Source: Vitellaria paradoxa (lineage: Eukaryota > Streptophyta > Magnoliopsida > Ericales > Sapotaceae). Taken from it: a DNA stretch of 64,000 nucleotides. A program made the translations under genes and the position numbers. Where the stretch lies: the NCBI GenBank assembly GCA_019916065.1, contig CM034238.1, positions 24,849,246 through 24,913,245 of the forward strand, in the 5' to 3' direction. The notes below the pieces were generated by a model. The model ran no database searches, was not told the origin of the DNA, and saw only the letters and a list, made by a program, of their open reading frames with translations. Positions 11,501 to 18,990 of this stretch are shown here, in pieces; position 1 is the first letter of the stretch, and each line of letters begins with the position of its first letter.

Positions 11501-14500
11501 CCTTACTTTTGCTCCCTACCAGAAATATCCCTTGGAGAAGATGGTGAAAGAACTCCACCAATCCCTACTTTCCATCTCTGAAATGATCACCCAAAATCAC
11601 CTTAAGGATTGAATAGCCTCAACTCTAGACCATACCTACTTTTCTTTTGTACCCTTTTTTTCCAAATAAGGGTTCACTTTTCCCTAACAAGCGACCAATT
11701 TGCCCATAAACTCTAGAGTTCTTTCCTCGAAGATGAGAATAATCTCTAATATCCTTTCCCCACCTTGAAGATACAAATCCTTCAATGTTTCTACATTCTC
11801 AAACCAAGTCAATCATTATAGATCTCTCAAAGATACAAAATCCTTCAATGTTCCTACCTTCTCAAACATACTCGACCGTAGCAAATTCACACAGTGTCAT
11901 TTGTTGTTTCCCCAAGAGCATCATTTTTCCCTATGTGGGACAGCTTGATTGCCTTACTAAACATTCAGTAAAGAAACTTCCATTCTCGCTGTCATTAAAC
12001 CAGTACCATTTCTCCCACAAGCGCCTTTTCAAGAACTCCTACTACTTAAAACCCTATTCTTCACATATGCTATATCACAATTTTTATGCATATTCAGTTC
12101 ACTATGTTGTTAAGATGTGCCAAAAGAACATTTCAGTAGGGTAAACATTTGCTTTAGAAATGCCAACATTCATTTTAAGTGCCATTAAATTCATTTGACA
12201 GCAAGCGACAGGCGTAATTCAATTTCTATGCACCCAACATTTAAAAGAGAGTCATATCAATGAATAGGTACATTTACAGTTATAAACAATGCAGCAAAAT
12301 GAAAGAATCTTTTAATACTTGCATTATATTTTAGAATCTCATATGCATGCAGAATCAGTGACCATAGAGATCTTCAATACATATTTTTCCAACTCAAGGA
12401 CAACTCAGCTACAAATCCTCCACAAACTACTCAATTTGGATTAGTGCATCCTCCAAAATAATGGTTTAAAATTCCTTCTAAAATGATGTTATTACTTTTA
12501 AACTGAACCATGCACTTGTTTTATCTATAGCTGATTTGCAGAGTAACAGACCCAAGATTTAACATAAAATTACAAACATACCAAATGAATTATCTCTAGC
12601 AAACGTAGAGAAAAGTGTGAAGGAACATTTCCATTGCAATTTATTTTTCTCTTCCAAGTTAGAGATGCAGGTGTCGCGGGGTCAACCTTAATCTGGAAAA
12701 CAGAAAAGTAAACAAATAAGATAAGAATTGAATTAAATCACCAACTCTGAAACCTCTTAAATCACAGAAATTGCAAAGCATCAGTATCAGCCGTATTCTA
12801 ACCTAACTAATAACTAGTTTATGATCAAGACGTTTTGAAAAACCTCCATGACAGTACTTCTCTTTCTTCATTTACCTAGATGGTACACTTGTTCATGATG
12901 AGGTAATAGAAACATAAAAACAACACTTTGATGTGTAAGAAATAGAGTGATATCAATATCAGCGACATATCCAATCAGAATGCAGAGCTAACAAATCAAT
13001 CCATTTTAAGTGATTAATCAAAAAGTTAGTCTTGCAGGACCACCAGCTTCTCCTCTTGCACAATTCACAAAACTGGAGAAAGGACTCCCCCTTACCAAGG
13101 TGCATAAATATTTGAGAAGTAATACAAAAATCTAAACACCTTGCCTAATTGAAAAATAGCTCTGGATTCAATACTTGACCAGACCAGCATACACCTTTAT
13201 CATTTGTTCATGCCTCCTTTGAAATCCAAGTATCCAATTTCTACCTTTCAAATATCATCTAAAAGACAATAACTACAAAATAATTGATGGCCAAATCACA
13301 TAAAAATTTATCCAAAATCCATAAAATTTTTTGCATACTAATATCATGAAATGATAAATTTGTACAATAAGCTTGCAACATAATAAACTCCTTCCAGAAT
13401 GGACTCTAAATGAAACAGATTACTGATTGTTGTAACAGCATTAATCTGGAAAGGAAATCAAGAAAAGAGTGCTTCTCTGGGGAGAATAATAAGAATCCAG
13501 CCTGTTATGGACATGTTGTCAATTTTGTTCAAGAATATTCAAGAGAATTCATGGCAATCTAATCTCAACGATAACTGAAGAAAATTTTGCTAAATGCTAA
13601 TACCAAAGACGGCTAATTCTGCATGACTTTTAGGAAGGAAAATTACAAGAATATAAAATGAATTGAAAAAGTCAAATGTATTTCATTTTTTTTTTTTTTT
13701 GATTTAGTAAAATGAGACTAAAATAAATAGATATTTGTCAAAAAGGTTTAATTTTTTCTTTGTTAAATATAAAAAAATTATGCAAATTAGTAATTTTATT
13801 TTCCCTTCATTTTTTCTTTCCCTCCACAAATCTATGTTCCAAACATACCATTAGGGAATGCCCATTTCTTCTTGTAAAAAGACCATACCCATGTTTTAAA
13901 ATGCCCTTTATTACAATTTAAGCCAATGCATCTGAATACTCAGAAATTTATTGATCATCCTACATTCCGCATGCCACTAACTATTACAAGCAAAGGCCAC
14001 CTAAGATATCCCAAACCCCACAGATTACAAAAGCAAATAGAATTTCTAGATAAGATAAACCAATGGTAGGCAAGATAATGTCCCAAACACATGAATGCCC
14101 TTTGATGACTGCACTTGCATTCCATTCACATTACATAAAGCAATATCATTAAAGACAATTCACCATAGCAAAGGACTGGATGCATCAGAAGAGATGCCCC
14201 AAGTGTCCAAGTTCGAGACCAAGCCATTGCATTTGTCGGTCTACAAAATTTGCAGCTTAGACTGACAGGGCTCATCTCATGGGGGATATCCAGAGGAAAG
14301 GAAATATGCTATTGACTATGGTCCATATATGAGGTTGTGTGGAAATTATCTCACAAGTATACTTTCGGGAAACATAAAAGTGAAAAGCATAGGCTTAGAT
14401 GTCAAATCATCCACATAAACAAAATTGAAAAACTGATCTAAAAATGCAAGAAACTTTGATTATATTTGCATCTGATGCAAAATAATATAATAACTATGAT

Positions 14501-14787
14501 GGCATTAGATAAATAAAGTAGAGATTCCACATTGCTGGCTATAATGCCAAATTTATAAAAACTTTAGTTGACAGGCACAAAAATTGATCAAATCAAATAT
14601 GCCACTCAAAAACTCCACGTGTGAAATGAGGAGCCCCAATGTGATGAATCGATGGAAAAGGACACGAAAATTTAAAAAAAAAATAAAAATAACAACTAAA
14701 TCAAGGTCATAACCATGCAGACCCTACCTTATCATTACAAGAAGTCCAAGTTTCTCCTTCTCCTTCATCAAAGCCATTCACCAACAT
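2449..14787 (-). CDS. Non-lysosomal glucosylceramidase (GBA2 type, GH116), 5' exons only
   Basis: This gene encodes the N-terminal part of a GBA2-like enzyme, which in this family hydrolyses glucosylceramide to glucose and ceramide. Coding exons on the minus strand are 14787-14728, 12692-12582, 3435-3379, 3276-3206 and 2548-2449. All join in one open frame with GT/AG boundaries, giving about 133 residues. Landmarks typical of the plant family are [26 protein letters not shown] followed by an EEAAKGR end, FIDPF, then [15 protein letters not shown] and [12 protein letters not shown]. The frame is open across every junction, so the visible part looks intact. The catalytic acidic residues lie in the C-terminal domain and are not in this window. 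The remaining exons are either left of base 1 or lost. The second intron is 9.1 kb because of nested transposons. Family assignment is strong; function is inferred from the family. Confidence 0.88.
3206..3276 (-). CDS. Glucosylceramidase coding exon 4
   Basis: The exon is 71 bases, starting in phase 0 after a TTTTTGAAG acceptor and ending GG before GTAAGT. It encodes [14 protein letters not shown], then the hallmark [10 protein letters not shown], whose last glycine codon is completed by exon 5. Confidence 0.9.
3379..3435 (-). CDS. Glucosylceramidase coding exon 3
   Basis: This small exon has 19 codons ([19 protein letters not shown]) between a TTTTGACAG acceptor and a GTAATC donor, phase 0 at both ends. 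It matches the conserved APIG-RLW segment of the family. Confidence 0.87.
3583..3890. repeat. Direct repeat, copy A (left of the LINE)
   Basis: About 300 bases matching 12065-12335 in the same orientation at perhaps 75-80% by eye. Shared landmarks are CATTCAGTTCACTATGTTGT, CATTTCAGTAG-GTAAACATTTG, GTCATATCAATGAAT, GAAT-CTTTTAA and CTTGCATTATATT. The LINE 3' end follows directly. Best read as one half of an older tandem duplication in the intron. Confidence 0.8.
3910..4719 (-). pseudogene. LINE (plant L1-type) remnant, ORF2 C-terminus and 3' tail
   Basis: Minus-strand translation in three frames shows the end of a plant LINE ORF2. [12 protein letters not shown] and FLWKNIW lie near 4590-4520. 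[12 protein letters not shown] segment is near 4400, and an [17 protein letters not shown] zinc-finger-like block is at about 4373-4323, matching the zf-RVT domain. [12 protein letters not shown] block is near 4165. Frames shift between blocks and a low-complexity stretch interrupts at 4438-4500. The 3' end on this strand is an A-rich tail ending near 3911, preceded by TTACTTATCA, typical of plant LINE ends. ATCACAATTTT occurs at 3899-3909 and again at 12074-12084, a likely target duplication. Nonfunctional. Confidence 0.82.
4720..4724. repeat. Target site duplication (AATCC), left
   Basis: AATCC directly precedes the 5' LTR and recurs directly after the 3' LTR at 9769-9773. Five bases is the usual copia target duplication. 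Confidence 0.95.
4725..4992 (+). repeat. 5' LTR of the young copia element
   Basis: 268 bases, TG at 4725 and CA at 4991-4992. Contains a CTATATATTC promoter-like string near 4921 and an imperfect palindrome around AAATCAGTTCCTGATTT near 4753-4769. Confidence 0.95.
4993..5004 (+). other. Primer binding site (initiator tRNA-Met type)
   Basis: TGGTATCAGAGC directly follows the 5' LTR. It is the common plant copia primer site, complementary to the 3' end of initiator tRNA-Met. Confidence 0.93.
5026..7119 (+). CDS. Copia polyprotein, first open part: gag, protease, integrase
   Basis: 697 residues. Gag shows the [10 protein letters not shown] motif near residues 50-60, and a CCHC zinc knuckle with C276, C279, H284 and C289. 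The protease motif at residues 378-382 reads DSSAT where the family has D-S/T-G, so the glycine after the catalytic aspartate pair is changed. The GAG-pre-integrase finger has H516, H521, C545 and C548. The integrase catalytic triad is D575, D638 and E674, with 35 residues between the last two, the expected D,D-35-E spacing. Translation stops at a TGA (7117-7119), where the family shows a conserved tryptophan (LWGEA-type motif). The same frame continues beyond it, so this is a point nonsense change rather than a normal end. Confidence 0.93.
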   Translation: MVKMAMTGAGRTTGSSDTAVESSNQGTAMTNSGGDHLFQNSSFHLTSHKLNGKNYLEWAQSVKLAIDGRGKLGYLNGEVERPAEGDPKLSTWRSENSLITAWLINSMEQAIGKPYLFLPTAKDVWEAIRETYSDLENSSQIFDLKTKLWQSKQGEKEVTVYYNEMVSLWQELDQCYNDEWECSADSVKVRKKEENDRVYLFLAGLNHDLDEARARILGKKPLPSLREAFSEIRREETRRKVMLSNREPKPATETENSALVSRHNEPEGDRREKPWCDHCNRSGHTKETCWKIHGKPSNWRKKPWNNSRALQATREENQGQQVNSEMSPFTKEQLEHLHKYFQFPQPTVNSSCSLAQKGTFATALLSVNPSQTNSWIIDSSATDHMTSCSNLFSTYSPCAGNKKIKVADGSLSTIAGMGSIVISPSLTLHNVLHVPKLSCNLLSISKLTNDLKCQANFYSSRCEFQDLISGRMIGNARERGGLYFFEDGTESSKQQVQKTCFQSISVSSDNNVMLWHYRLGHPSFHYLKHLFPALLRNKNPSSFQCEICELAKHHRSSFPPKPYQASKPFTLIHSDVWGPFRVSTISGKKWFVSFIDDHTRVSWVYLLKEKSEVEEVFKNFYTMVETQFQEKIKIFRSDNGKEYFNKVLGKYFLEKGIIHQSSCNDTPQQNGVAERKNKHFLEVARALSLTNKIPKYL
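7120..9471 (+). CDS. Copia polyprotein, remainder after the stop: integrase end, reverse transcriptase, RNase H
   Basis: Same frame as the upstream part, with the first ATG at 7159. Order: end of integrase (RMPTKIL block), VFGCLAFVH, an acidic and serine-rich linker (about 7440-7850), then reverse transcriptase from about 8062 with [11 protein letters not shown], the [13 protein letters not shown] motif and catalytic YVDD at 8518-8529. RNase H begins near 8995 with TDADW (D codons 9007 and 9013), SSAEAEY (9121-9141) and YCDN (9235-9246). It ends with the ILTKGL block and a stop at 9469-9471, directly before the polypurine tract. Apart from the upstream TGA the frame is intact. Confidence 0.93.
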   Translation, partial: GEAILTATYLINRMPTKILNFQTPLSVFQKTFSISKLSSNLPLRVFGCLAFVHIHAHNRSKLDPRARKCVFVGYAPNQRGYKCYDPISKKLFVTMDVTFFESKPFFETHLQGENLVEDSDYVLQPIIKDKPNFFINTETSVLTNDDPSLNSIEPDNNLDKSSNETTTGIKELLVYSRKKQTLRNETNASQQSQESESETDQNFIESPGNSQSESVQDNVSNSNSESSFLDIDIPIAKRKGVRTCTKHPLSNFVSYTHLSPSFFAFTSQLSCVEIPKNIQVALQVPEWKEAILEEMRALEKNKTWETMDLPREKKTVGCKWVFTIKYKSDGSIERYKARLVAKGFTQTYGIDYLETFAPVAKLNTIRVLLSIAANLDWPLQQLDIKNAFLNGDLEEEVYMDPPPGFDKKFGSKVCKLKKSLHGLKQSPRAWFEKFTQFVKGQGYIQGQTDHTMFTKHSNEKIAILIVYVDDIILTGDDTTEMERLKRSLASQFEIKDLGSLRYFLGMEVARSKKGIVVSQRKYIIDLLNETGMSGCRPVETPIDPNQKLGEKKGDPVDTTRYQKLVGKLIYLSHTRPDIAFAVSLVSQFMHSPHEEHLEAVYRILRYLKSSPGKGLFFKKNDQRGIEAYTDADWAGSVTDRKSTSGYCTFVWGNLVTWRSKKQSVVARSSAEAEYRSMAHGVCEMMWLKRVLEELKRPMTVPMKLYCDNKAAISIAHNPVQYDRTKHVEIDRHFIKEKLEAGVICMPFVPTSQQIADILTKGLFRPNYEFLISKLGMIDIYAPT
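9471..9478 (+). other. Polypurine tract
   Basis: AGGGGGAG lies between the end of the pol frame and the TG of the 3' LTR, the position used for plus-strand priming. Confidence 0.9.
9479..9768 (+). repeat. 3' LTR of the young copia element
   Basis: 290 bases. Identical to the 5' LTR except A to G at about 9734 and an extra tandem copy of a 22-base unit near 9506-9549 (GAAATCAGTTCCTGATTTCTAG). Confidence 0.95.
9774..10060 (-). pseudogene. LINE remnant continued, ORF2 segment upstream of the zf-RVT region
   Basis: The LINE resumes on the right side of the copia element. Minus-strand translation near 9890-9800 reads [18 protein letters not shown] then [10 protein letters not shown]. This resembles the F/VW-G-PL-FP-LF-I segment that precedes the zf-RVT domain in plant LINEs. 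Read on the minus strand, it joins the 4719-3910 part once the copia element and one AATCC copy are removed. Most of the endonuclease and reverse transcriptase is missing, so the LINE carried a large internal deletion. Confidence 0.65.
10061..10809 (-). other. Decayed LINE interior, no domain recognised
   Basis: The stretch lies between the two recognisable LINE parts. An open minus-strand stretch at 10492-10250 and short ones near 10760-10580 have no domain I know. Position suggests the ORF1 C-terminal linker and what is left of early ORF2. No host exon was found here. Confidence 0.4.
10810..11360 (-). pseudogene. LINE ORF1 remnant with DUF4283-like domain
   Basis: One minus-strand frame from 11354 reads CLVGRFGES, then [10 protein letters not shown], a stop, then [18 protein letters not shown] and LDWWHEW followed by [14 protein letters not shown] second frame continues [19 protein letters not shown] and [13 protein letters not shown] near 11045-10965. 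This is the order of the DUF4283 region in plant LINE ORF1 (also found in some gag-like proteins): LVGR start, W-rich middle, LPLHLW-like block, then V-DE-T. In-frame stops and a frameshift show it is dead. Confidence 0.7.
11361..12073 (-). other. Probable LINE 5' region, no domain recognised
   Basis: The stretch is rich in C and T on the plus strand and lies upstream (LINE sense) of the DUF4283-like part, up to the presumed target duplication at 12074. A local duplication of about 60 bases occurs at 11770-11870, where AGATACAAATCCTTCAATGT recurs with slight change. Coding content is unclear. Confidence 0.4.
12065..12335. repeat. Direct repeat, copy B (right of the LINE)
   Basis: Partner of 3583-3890 with the same landmarks in the same order and small indels. 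It begins where the LINE 5' remnant ends. Together the copies bracket 8.2 kb of inserted sequence. Confidence 0.8.
12582..12692 (-). CDS. Glucosylceramidase coding exon 2
   Basis: There are 37 codons between a TTTTCCAG acceptor and a GTATGT donor, phase 0 at both ends. It carries the [11 protein letters not shown] and [15 protein letters not shown] blocks, which precede the RLW segment in plant GBA2 proteins. The donor opens the 9.1-kb transposon-filled intron. Confidence 0.85.
12693..14727 (-). other. Glucosylceramidase intron 1 (coding-exon numbering)
   Basis: About 2 kb between exon 1 and exon 2. AT-rich, with a T-tract at 13687-13700. I see no exon, transposon terminus or RNA gene in it. 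Confidence 0.6.
14728..14787 (-). CDS. Glucosylceramidase coding exon 1 (start codon)
   Basis: ATG at 14787-14785 opens 20 codons ([20 protein letters not shown]), ending AAG before a GTAGGG donor (phase 0). The exon itself begins at 14792 after a TTTAG acceptor, so a few bases of leader precede the ATG. The acidic, poorly conserved N-terminus fits the family. No nearer ATG competes. Confidence 0.75.
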
Positions 14788-15464
14788 CTTGCCTAAACCA
14801 GCACAAAATAAGATCAACCATATCATATTCAGACAGTTAAAATTCATATTAGTTACATCTAAAATTTGGCTGCCAAGAAGAGAGGTGTATTTCATAACAA
14901 ACAGTGCAAGGCTGCAAGCCCTTGGTTTTTCCATGATTCCATTCTTTCCACCAGTAACCAAGGAAAGCCAAAGATTTCTCATTTAAAACAACAAAATAAC
15001 TAGAAAATGAATAGAAAGAAAACACCCAAAATGGACATATTGCCATATCAAAGATGAGGTTGCTGCTGTCGCCATTCAACTTGCTCACAATTAATTCAAC
15101 CAGTCGCGAAGAACTACCCAAACTTATCCAATCAAAGTCATTCAGTATTTCATACCGTCATAAAGAGTTTATTACTAGAAACAAATTTCTTTAGACAAAC
15201 AAATAAAATAACACTTGGACAACCTCAAGAAATTCTTGAAAAAACCATCACATAATTGGACTTGCAGGGTCAATAAACACCCATTGTCGATACACATGGG
15301 CAAACACAGACATATACGAACTGGGTTTGGTTTGAACAAAAAATCCAATGGTTCACAGCACAATTTTGGGTCATGCAACGTACACTATGCAATCAAAATC
15401 TGGAAATCGTTCACAATGCGCAGCGTCAAAAGACTGATGAGGGAAGGAGTGTGAGAACCCTAAC

Positions 15465-15600
15465 CTTGCAGAGATTGATCTTCCAGTGAAATGCCGGAGA
15501 GAGACGTTATGTACAGTCAACGTAAACGGAGCGTGCGGCTCTGAACTGATTCTTTGCATTGCTAAAAAATCCCTGAATTTTAGTTTATTTTGCGTATGAC
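15465..15600 (-). other. Probable 5' UTR exon of the glucosylceramidase gene
   Basis: On the minus strand, sequence richer in G and C than its surroundings ends CTGCAAG before GTTAGGG at 15465, a good donor. It would splice to the TTTAG acceptor at 14793. No ATG in frame with exon 1 is needed. The upstream end is estimated from the TATA-like element just above it. Confidence 0.5.
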
Positions 15601-15628
15601 CCTGAATTATTATGACTTCCCTTTTTGG

Positions 15629-15637
15629 CTATATAAA
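15629..15637 (-). promoter_or_regulatory. TATA-like element upstream of the glucosylceramidase gene
   Basis: The minus strand reads TTTATATAG here, about 30 bases above the presumed start of the leader exon. It is the only TATA-like string in the short non-AT-rich stretch between the gene and the AT-rich intergenic DNA. Position supports it; there is no other evidence. Confidence 0.4.
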
Positions 15638-15699
15638 GGCCACCTGGGAAAAGGGGATGCGAAGTCGGTCGGGTAAGATCGGGCTTGATACTATTGGAT

Positions 15700-16200
15700 T
15701 AAAATTTTACGATTTAAATATATTTATATATTTTTAATTTAAAAATATTTAAATAAATTTAAATTATTAAACTTTAATTCATTACTCTTAATTTATTATT
15801 TAAAGTTGACATCAGATATTAATATTAATGCTCGTACATTCTTATTTGATACTTTTGTTTTGGATCGATTTTTATTTAACATTTAAAAAAAAACAATTCA
15901 AAAACTATTTCATCATCCCTCCTTTCAAATATAAGGAGAATTTTAAATACAAAAAATAAAAAATGTCAAATGAAATATGTTTTTAATATTTTTAAAATAT
16001 GAAATTTAGAGATTGGTTAGTTGATAAAAGTTTTACTAAAAATACATAAAAAAGTATAAATATTTAATATAAAAATAGTATGTGATAAAATTTAATTAGA
16101 AAAAAATAAAAAAATTAATAATAATTAATAAATTTTAATAAATTTTAATCAGTCAAACACCACTTTAATAAAAAATAGCAAAATATAAACACAAATGTTT
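15700..16200. other. AT-rich intergenic DNA with one short MITE
   Basis: No gene. About 16008-16162 is one member of the short MITE family listed at 27800 and 41911. It starts GATTGGTTAGTTGATAAAA, has the core AAAATTTAATTAGAAAAAAA and ends TTTTAATCAGTCAAACACC. Confidence 0.55.
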
Positions 16201-16210
16201 TCAAAACCAA

Positions 16211-16482
16211 GGTGATTTGGTTGCAAAGAGAGCCGGATGCCTTTCAATGGTCATAATCTTGCCACGTCAGTAATGAAGAAATATGGGTAGGTCGATGGTG
16301 AAATTATTATCCGGAAGTATTGAACTGTCAAGTGCATTAAATATGAATCTTAACCAAAAATTAAAAAAAATATATAAATACAAATCAAATGACAACTAAT
16401 CCAACGTGATTGTGGTTGCAAAGAGAGCCGGATGCCATTCAATTGTCATAATCTTACAACGTCAGCAATGAGGAGAAAGGGT
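16211..16482. repeat. Local direct duplication, two copies of about 78 bases
   Basis: Copies at 16211-16288 and 16405-16482 share TTGCAAAGAGAGCCGGATGC, then TTCAAT-GTCATAATCTT and ACGTCAG-AATGA, with scattered changes. They are separated by about 115 bases. Neither is coding. Confidence 0.75.
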
Positions 16483-16489
16483 TAGGGAG

Positions 16490-17860
16490 ATGCCATTCAA
16501 GTGTTTGTTTGGGAAAAAAAAAAAAAGTGAGCTACAAATTACTAGTGTTTCGATTTTTTTTAAATCATCACATTTATTGTTTTATATTTTAAATGTTTTT
16601 AAAATTTGAAGGGTAAAAATATTAAATTAACAAAAAATTAAAACACTACCTACTAAAAATTTAATTTTTTTCTCTTTCTAAACACAAAAAAAAAGAAACT
16701 AACTTTTTTTCTTTCCAAGCTCAACTTAAATATTACATATACATTATGTGTTAATATTATGAAACTTGCATTATATAAAAATATAGGGTAAAATAGAAAA
16801 ACCACTCCTATAGTTTATTACCGGTGTCCATTTATTTCCAGTAGTTTCAACTGCGACAATTAAATTCCTACACTTTCGATCAAGTAACAATTCAATCTTT
16901 CTATTAATTGGTCATTACACATAACCATTAGACTGAGGATAAAAAAGTAATTTTATCTACAATTTATCCTTAGTGTCACTTTAGTCTTTCACATTTCAAT
17001 TGTAACAGTCAAATTCTTACATTACGGTGTATAATTAAAATATATTTTATTAAATTATTTTTAATAAATAATATAATCTAAAATATATTTAATTAAATTA
17101 TATAACATATTTTAATTTTTTAAGAAATAATTTAATTAAATTAATATTTAATTTAGTTTAATTAATATAAAATATATTTTATTAAATTCAATTACTTTTT
17201 TAGAAATTAATAAAATTAAATATTTAAGGTAGGGATAAATGTCTTTTTATCCCCAATACTTAAAAATAAAAATCACTTATACTTTGAATTAAAATGAAGT
17301 TATAAATGGCGTTAAATTTTCAAGTAAAAAGACAAAAATACCAATTAAAAACTAAATAAAATCATGGGGCGTAAGTGTAAATAATATAAAGTACAATAGG
17401 TTTAAATGTAATTTTTAAACTTATAAGAGTTAAAATCATTATATCTGATAGATTTTTTAACGTTTTCACTTTAAACCAAAGTATAAGAGATGTAAAAGTA
17501 GATTCTTAAAGTTTAAGGAAAGTAAGTAATTTTCATCTCAAGTATAAAGGATAACAAAGTAATTACCCCTTAAATTTATTATGCACGGTATATTTGATAA
17601 TTTATTGTGATTAATTGTATGAATATAATTGTCTTGTGATTTGGATAAAAGGTTTAAATTAAATATGATAAATTTGATTTTGAAAAATTAAAATTGGTTT
17701 GATACAAAACTTTAATATTTAAAATTTTTGTTTTTATTGTGGAATCTTGAATAGGAAAAAAAATATTTCTAAATGATGGTTTGAATTTAAATAAATAAAT
17801 TAATTAGTTATTCATGGATTTTATAATTTTAATTTTGTTTTTGGTTTTAGGTTGAGAAAG
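16490..17860. other. AT-rich intergenic DNA, nothing recognised
   Basis: Very AT-rich, with short repeated TAAATTAAAT-type words and A-tracts. No ORF of interest, no terminal repeats that I could pair. Confidence 0.5.
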
Positions 17861-18990
17861 GTACCAAAATGAATAGACGACATTAAAAGTTCTGATGGTT
17901 GAAAGATTAAGAACCCGCGCAAGATTAGTTATCGTATCCAATAGGCTAGTAACCTATGAAGAGTAGCTGAATTGATGGAATATTTTGGTATCTTATGGTT
18001 GAGACCTAGGTTAACCAGGCAGTGACATCTAACCCAATAGATTGAGATTGTGATTTGGTTAAAATAATTTATTTTATTTTATTTTATTTTATGTTTGAAA
18101 TTTTGAAATTTAAACTTTTATAAGACGTGATGCTTGTTAATATAGTATGTTAGAGATTTATGTTAGGACACCCATACATTATTTAATTTTTATTTTCTTT
18201 GAGCACTAGTTGATTATTTTGACATATATTAGTATATTGTACTCATGCCCCTACAACTTCAGATGTAGGTGCGGGCATTCCATTAGGTAGCGGTCATGAT
18301 GGGACTACTTAGTTGGATTAGACAATTTGAATAGTTTAATTATTTATTTTTAGAAATAGAAATACATAATTACTTAGTTTATGTAATTTTTCCTTGATTA
18401 GATTTTGGTTATTATATAAGTCTCAGTTTGGGAGACTAAAAGTGAATTTGTATTTATTATCTAAGTTTGAATATTTTAATGCACTATTGCTAAATATGAT
18501 TGTGCGATGACATATATTTTTTTAAAAATACTATTTTATTTACAAATACATTGGTATATGGCTTAGCACGTTGGTTTCGCAAGAACTAGTGAACCTAGAA
18601 GATTTTCTTTAGTAAACATTCTTTTGGCCATAACTTTTGAATTGTACAGAATTACAGGGCTTGTAATATCTTTTTGGAAAATAAATTTCGAGCTCGACGT
18701 CATGGTAACAAGTTCAATCTAGTTGAAGTCATTTTCGAGGTTAAAATCTTTGATTTTGATATATTTTTAACTAAATTAATCAAGAACTTCAAATTCAACT
18801 AAGTGAGAACTACCCGACACCTACCCTTGGAATTCATGCACACAAAGGGAGCCCATGCGCCTGGCCTCTTACTCCTATGCTTCTAGATGTGTCTGCTTGT
18901 GCCAAAACCAATCGACTGCTTTTCCTGACTCTAGGTTAAACCTTTTCATGTCAAGCTACCCTACCTTGTTGGTTTAAGATCGTAGCCTTT
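17860..18990. repeat. Decayed LTR-like sequence, related to 22690-23460
   Basis: At 17920-17962 a block (TTAGTTATCGTATCCAATAG, then GCTAGTAACC) recurs with changes at 22755-22795. Both have a degraded AACC-GC-CA-G lead-in. Non-coding, with a GC content above the flanks. This pattern is typical of old Ty3/gypsy LTRs in plants, but no domain proves it. Confidence 0.4.
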
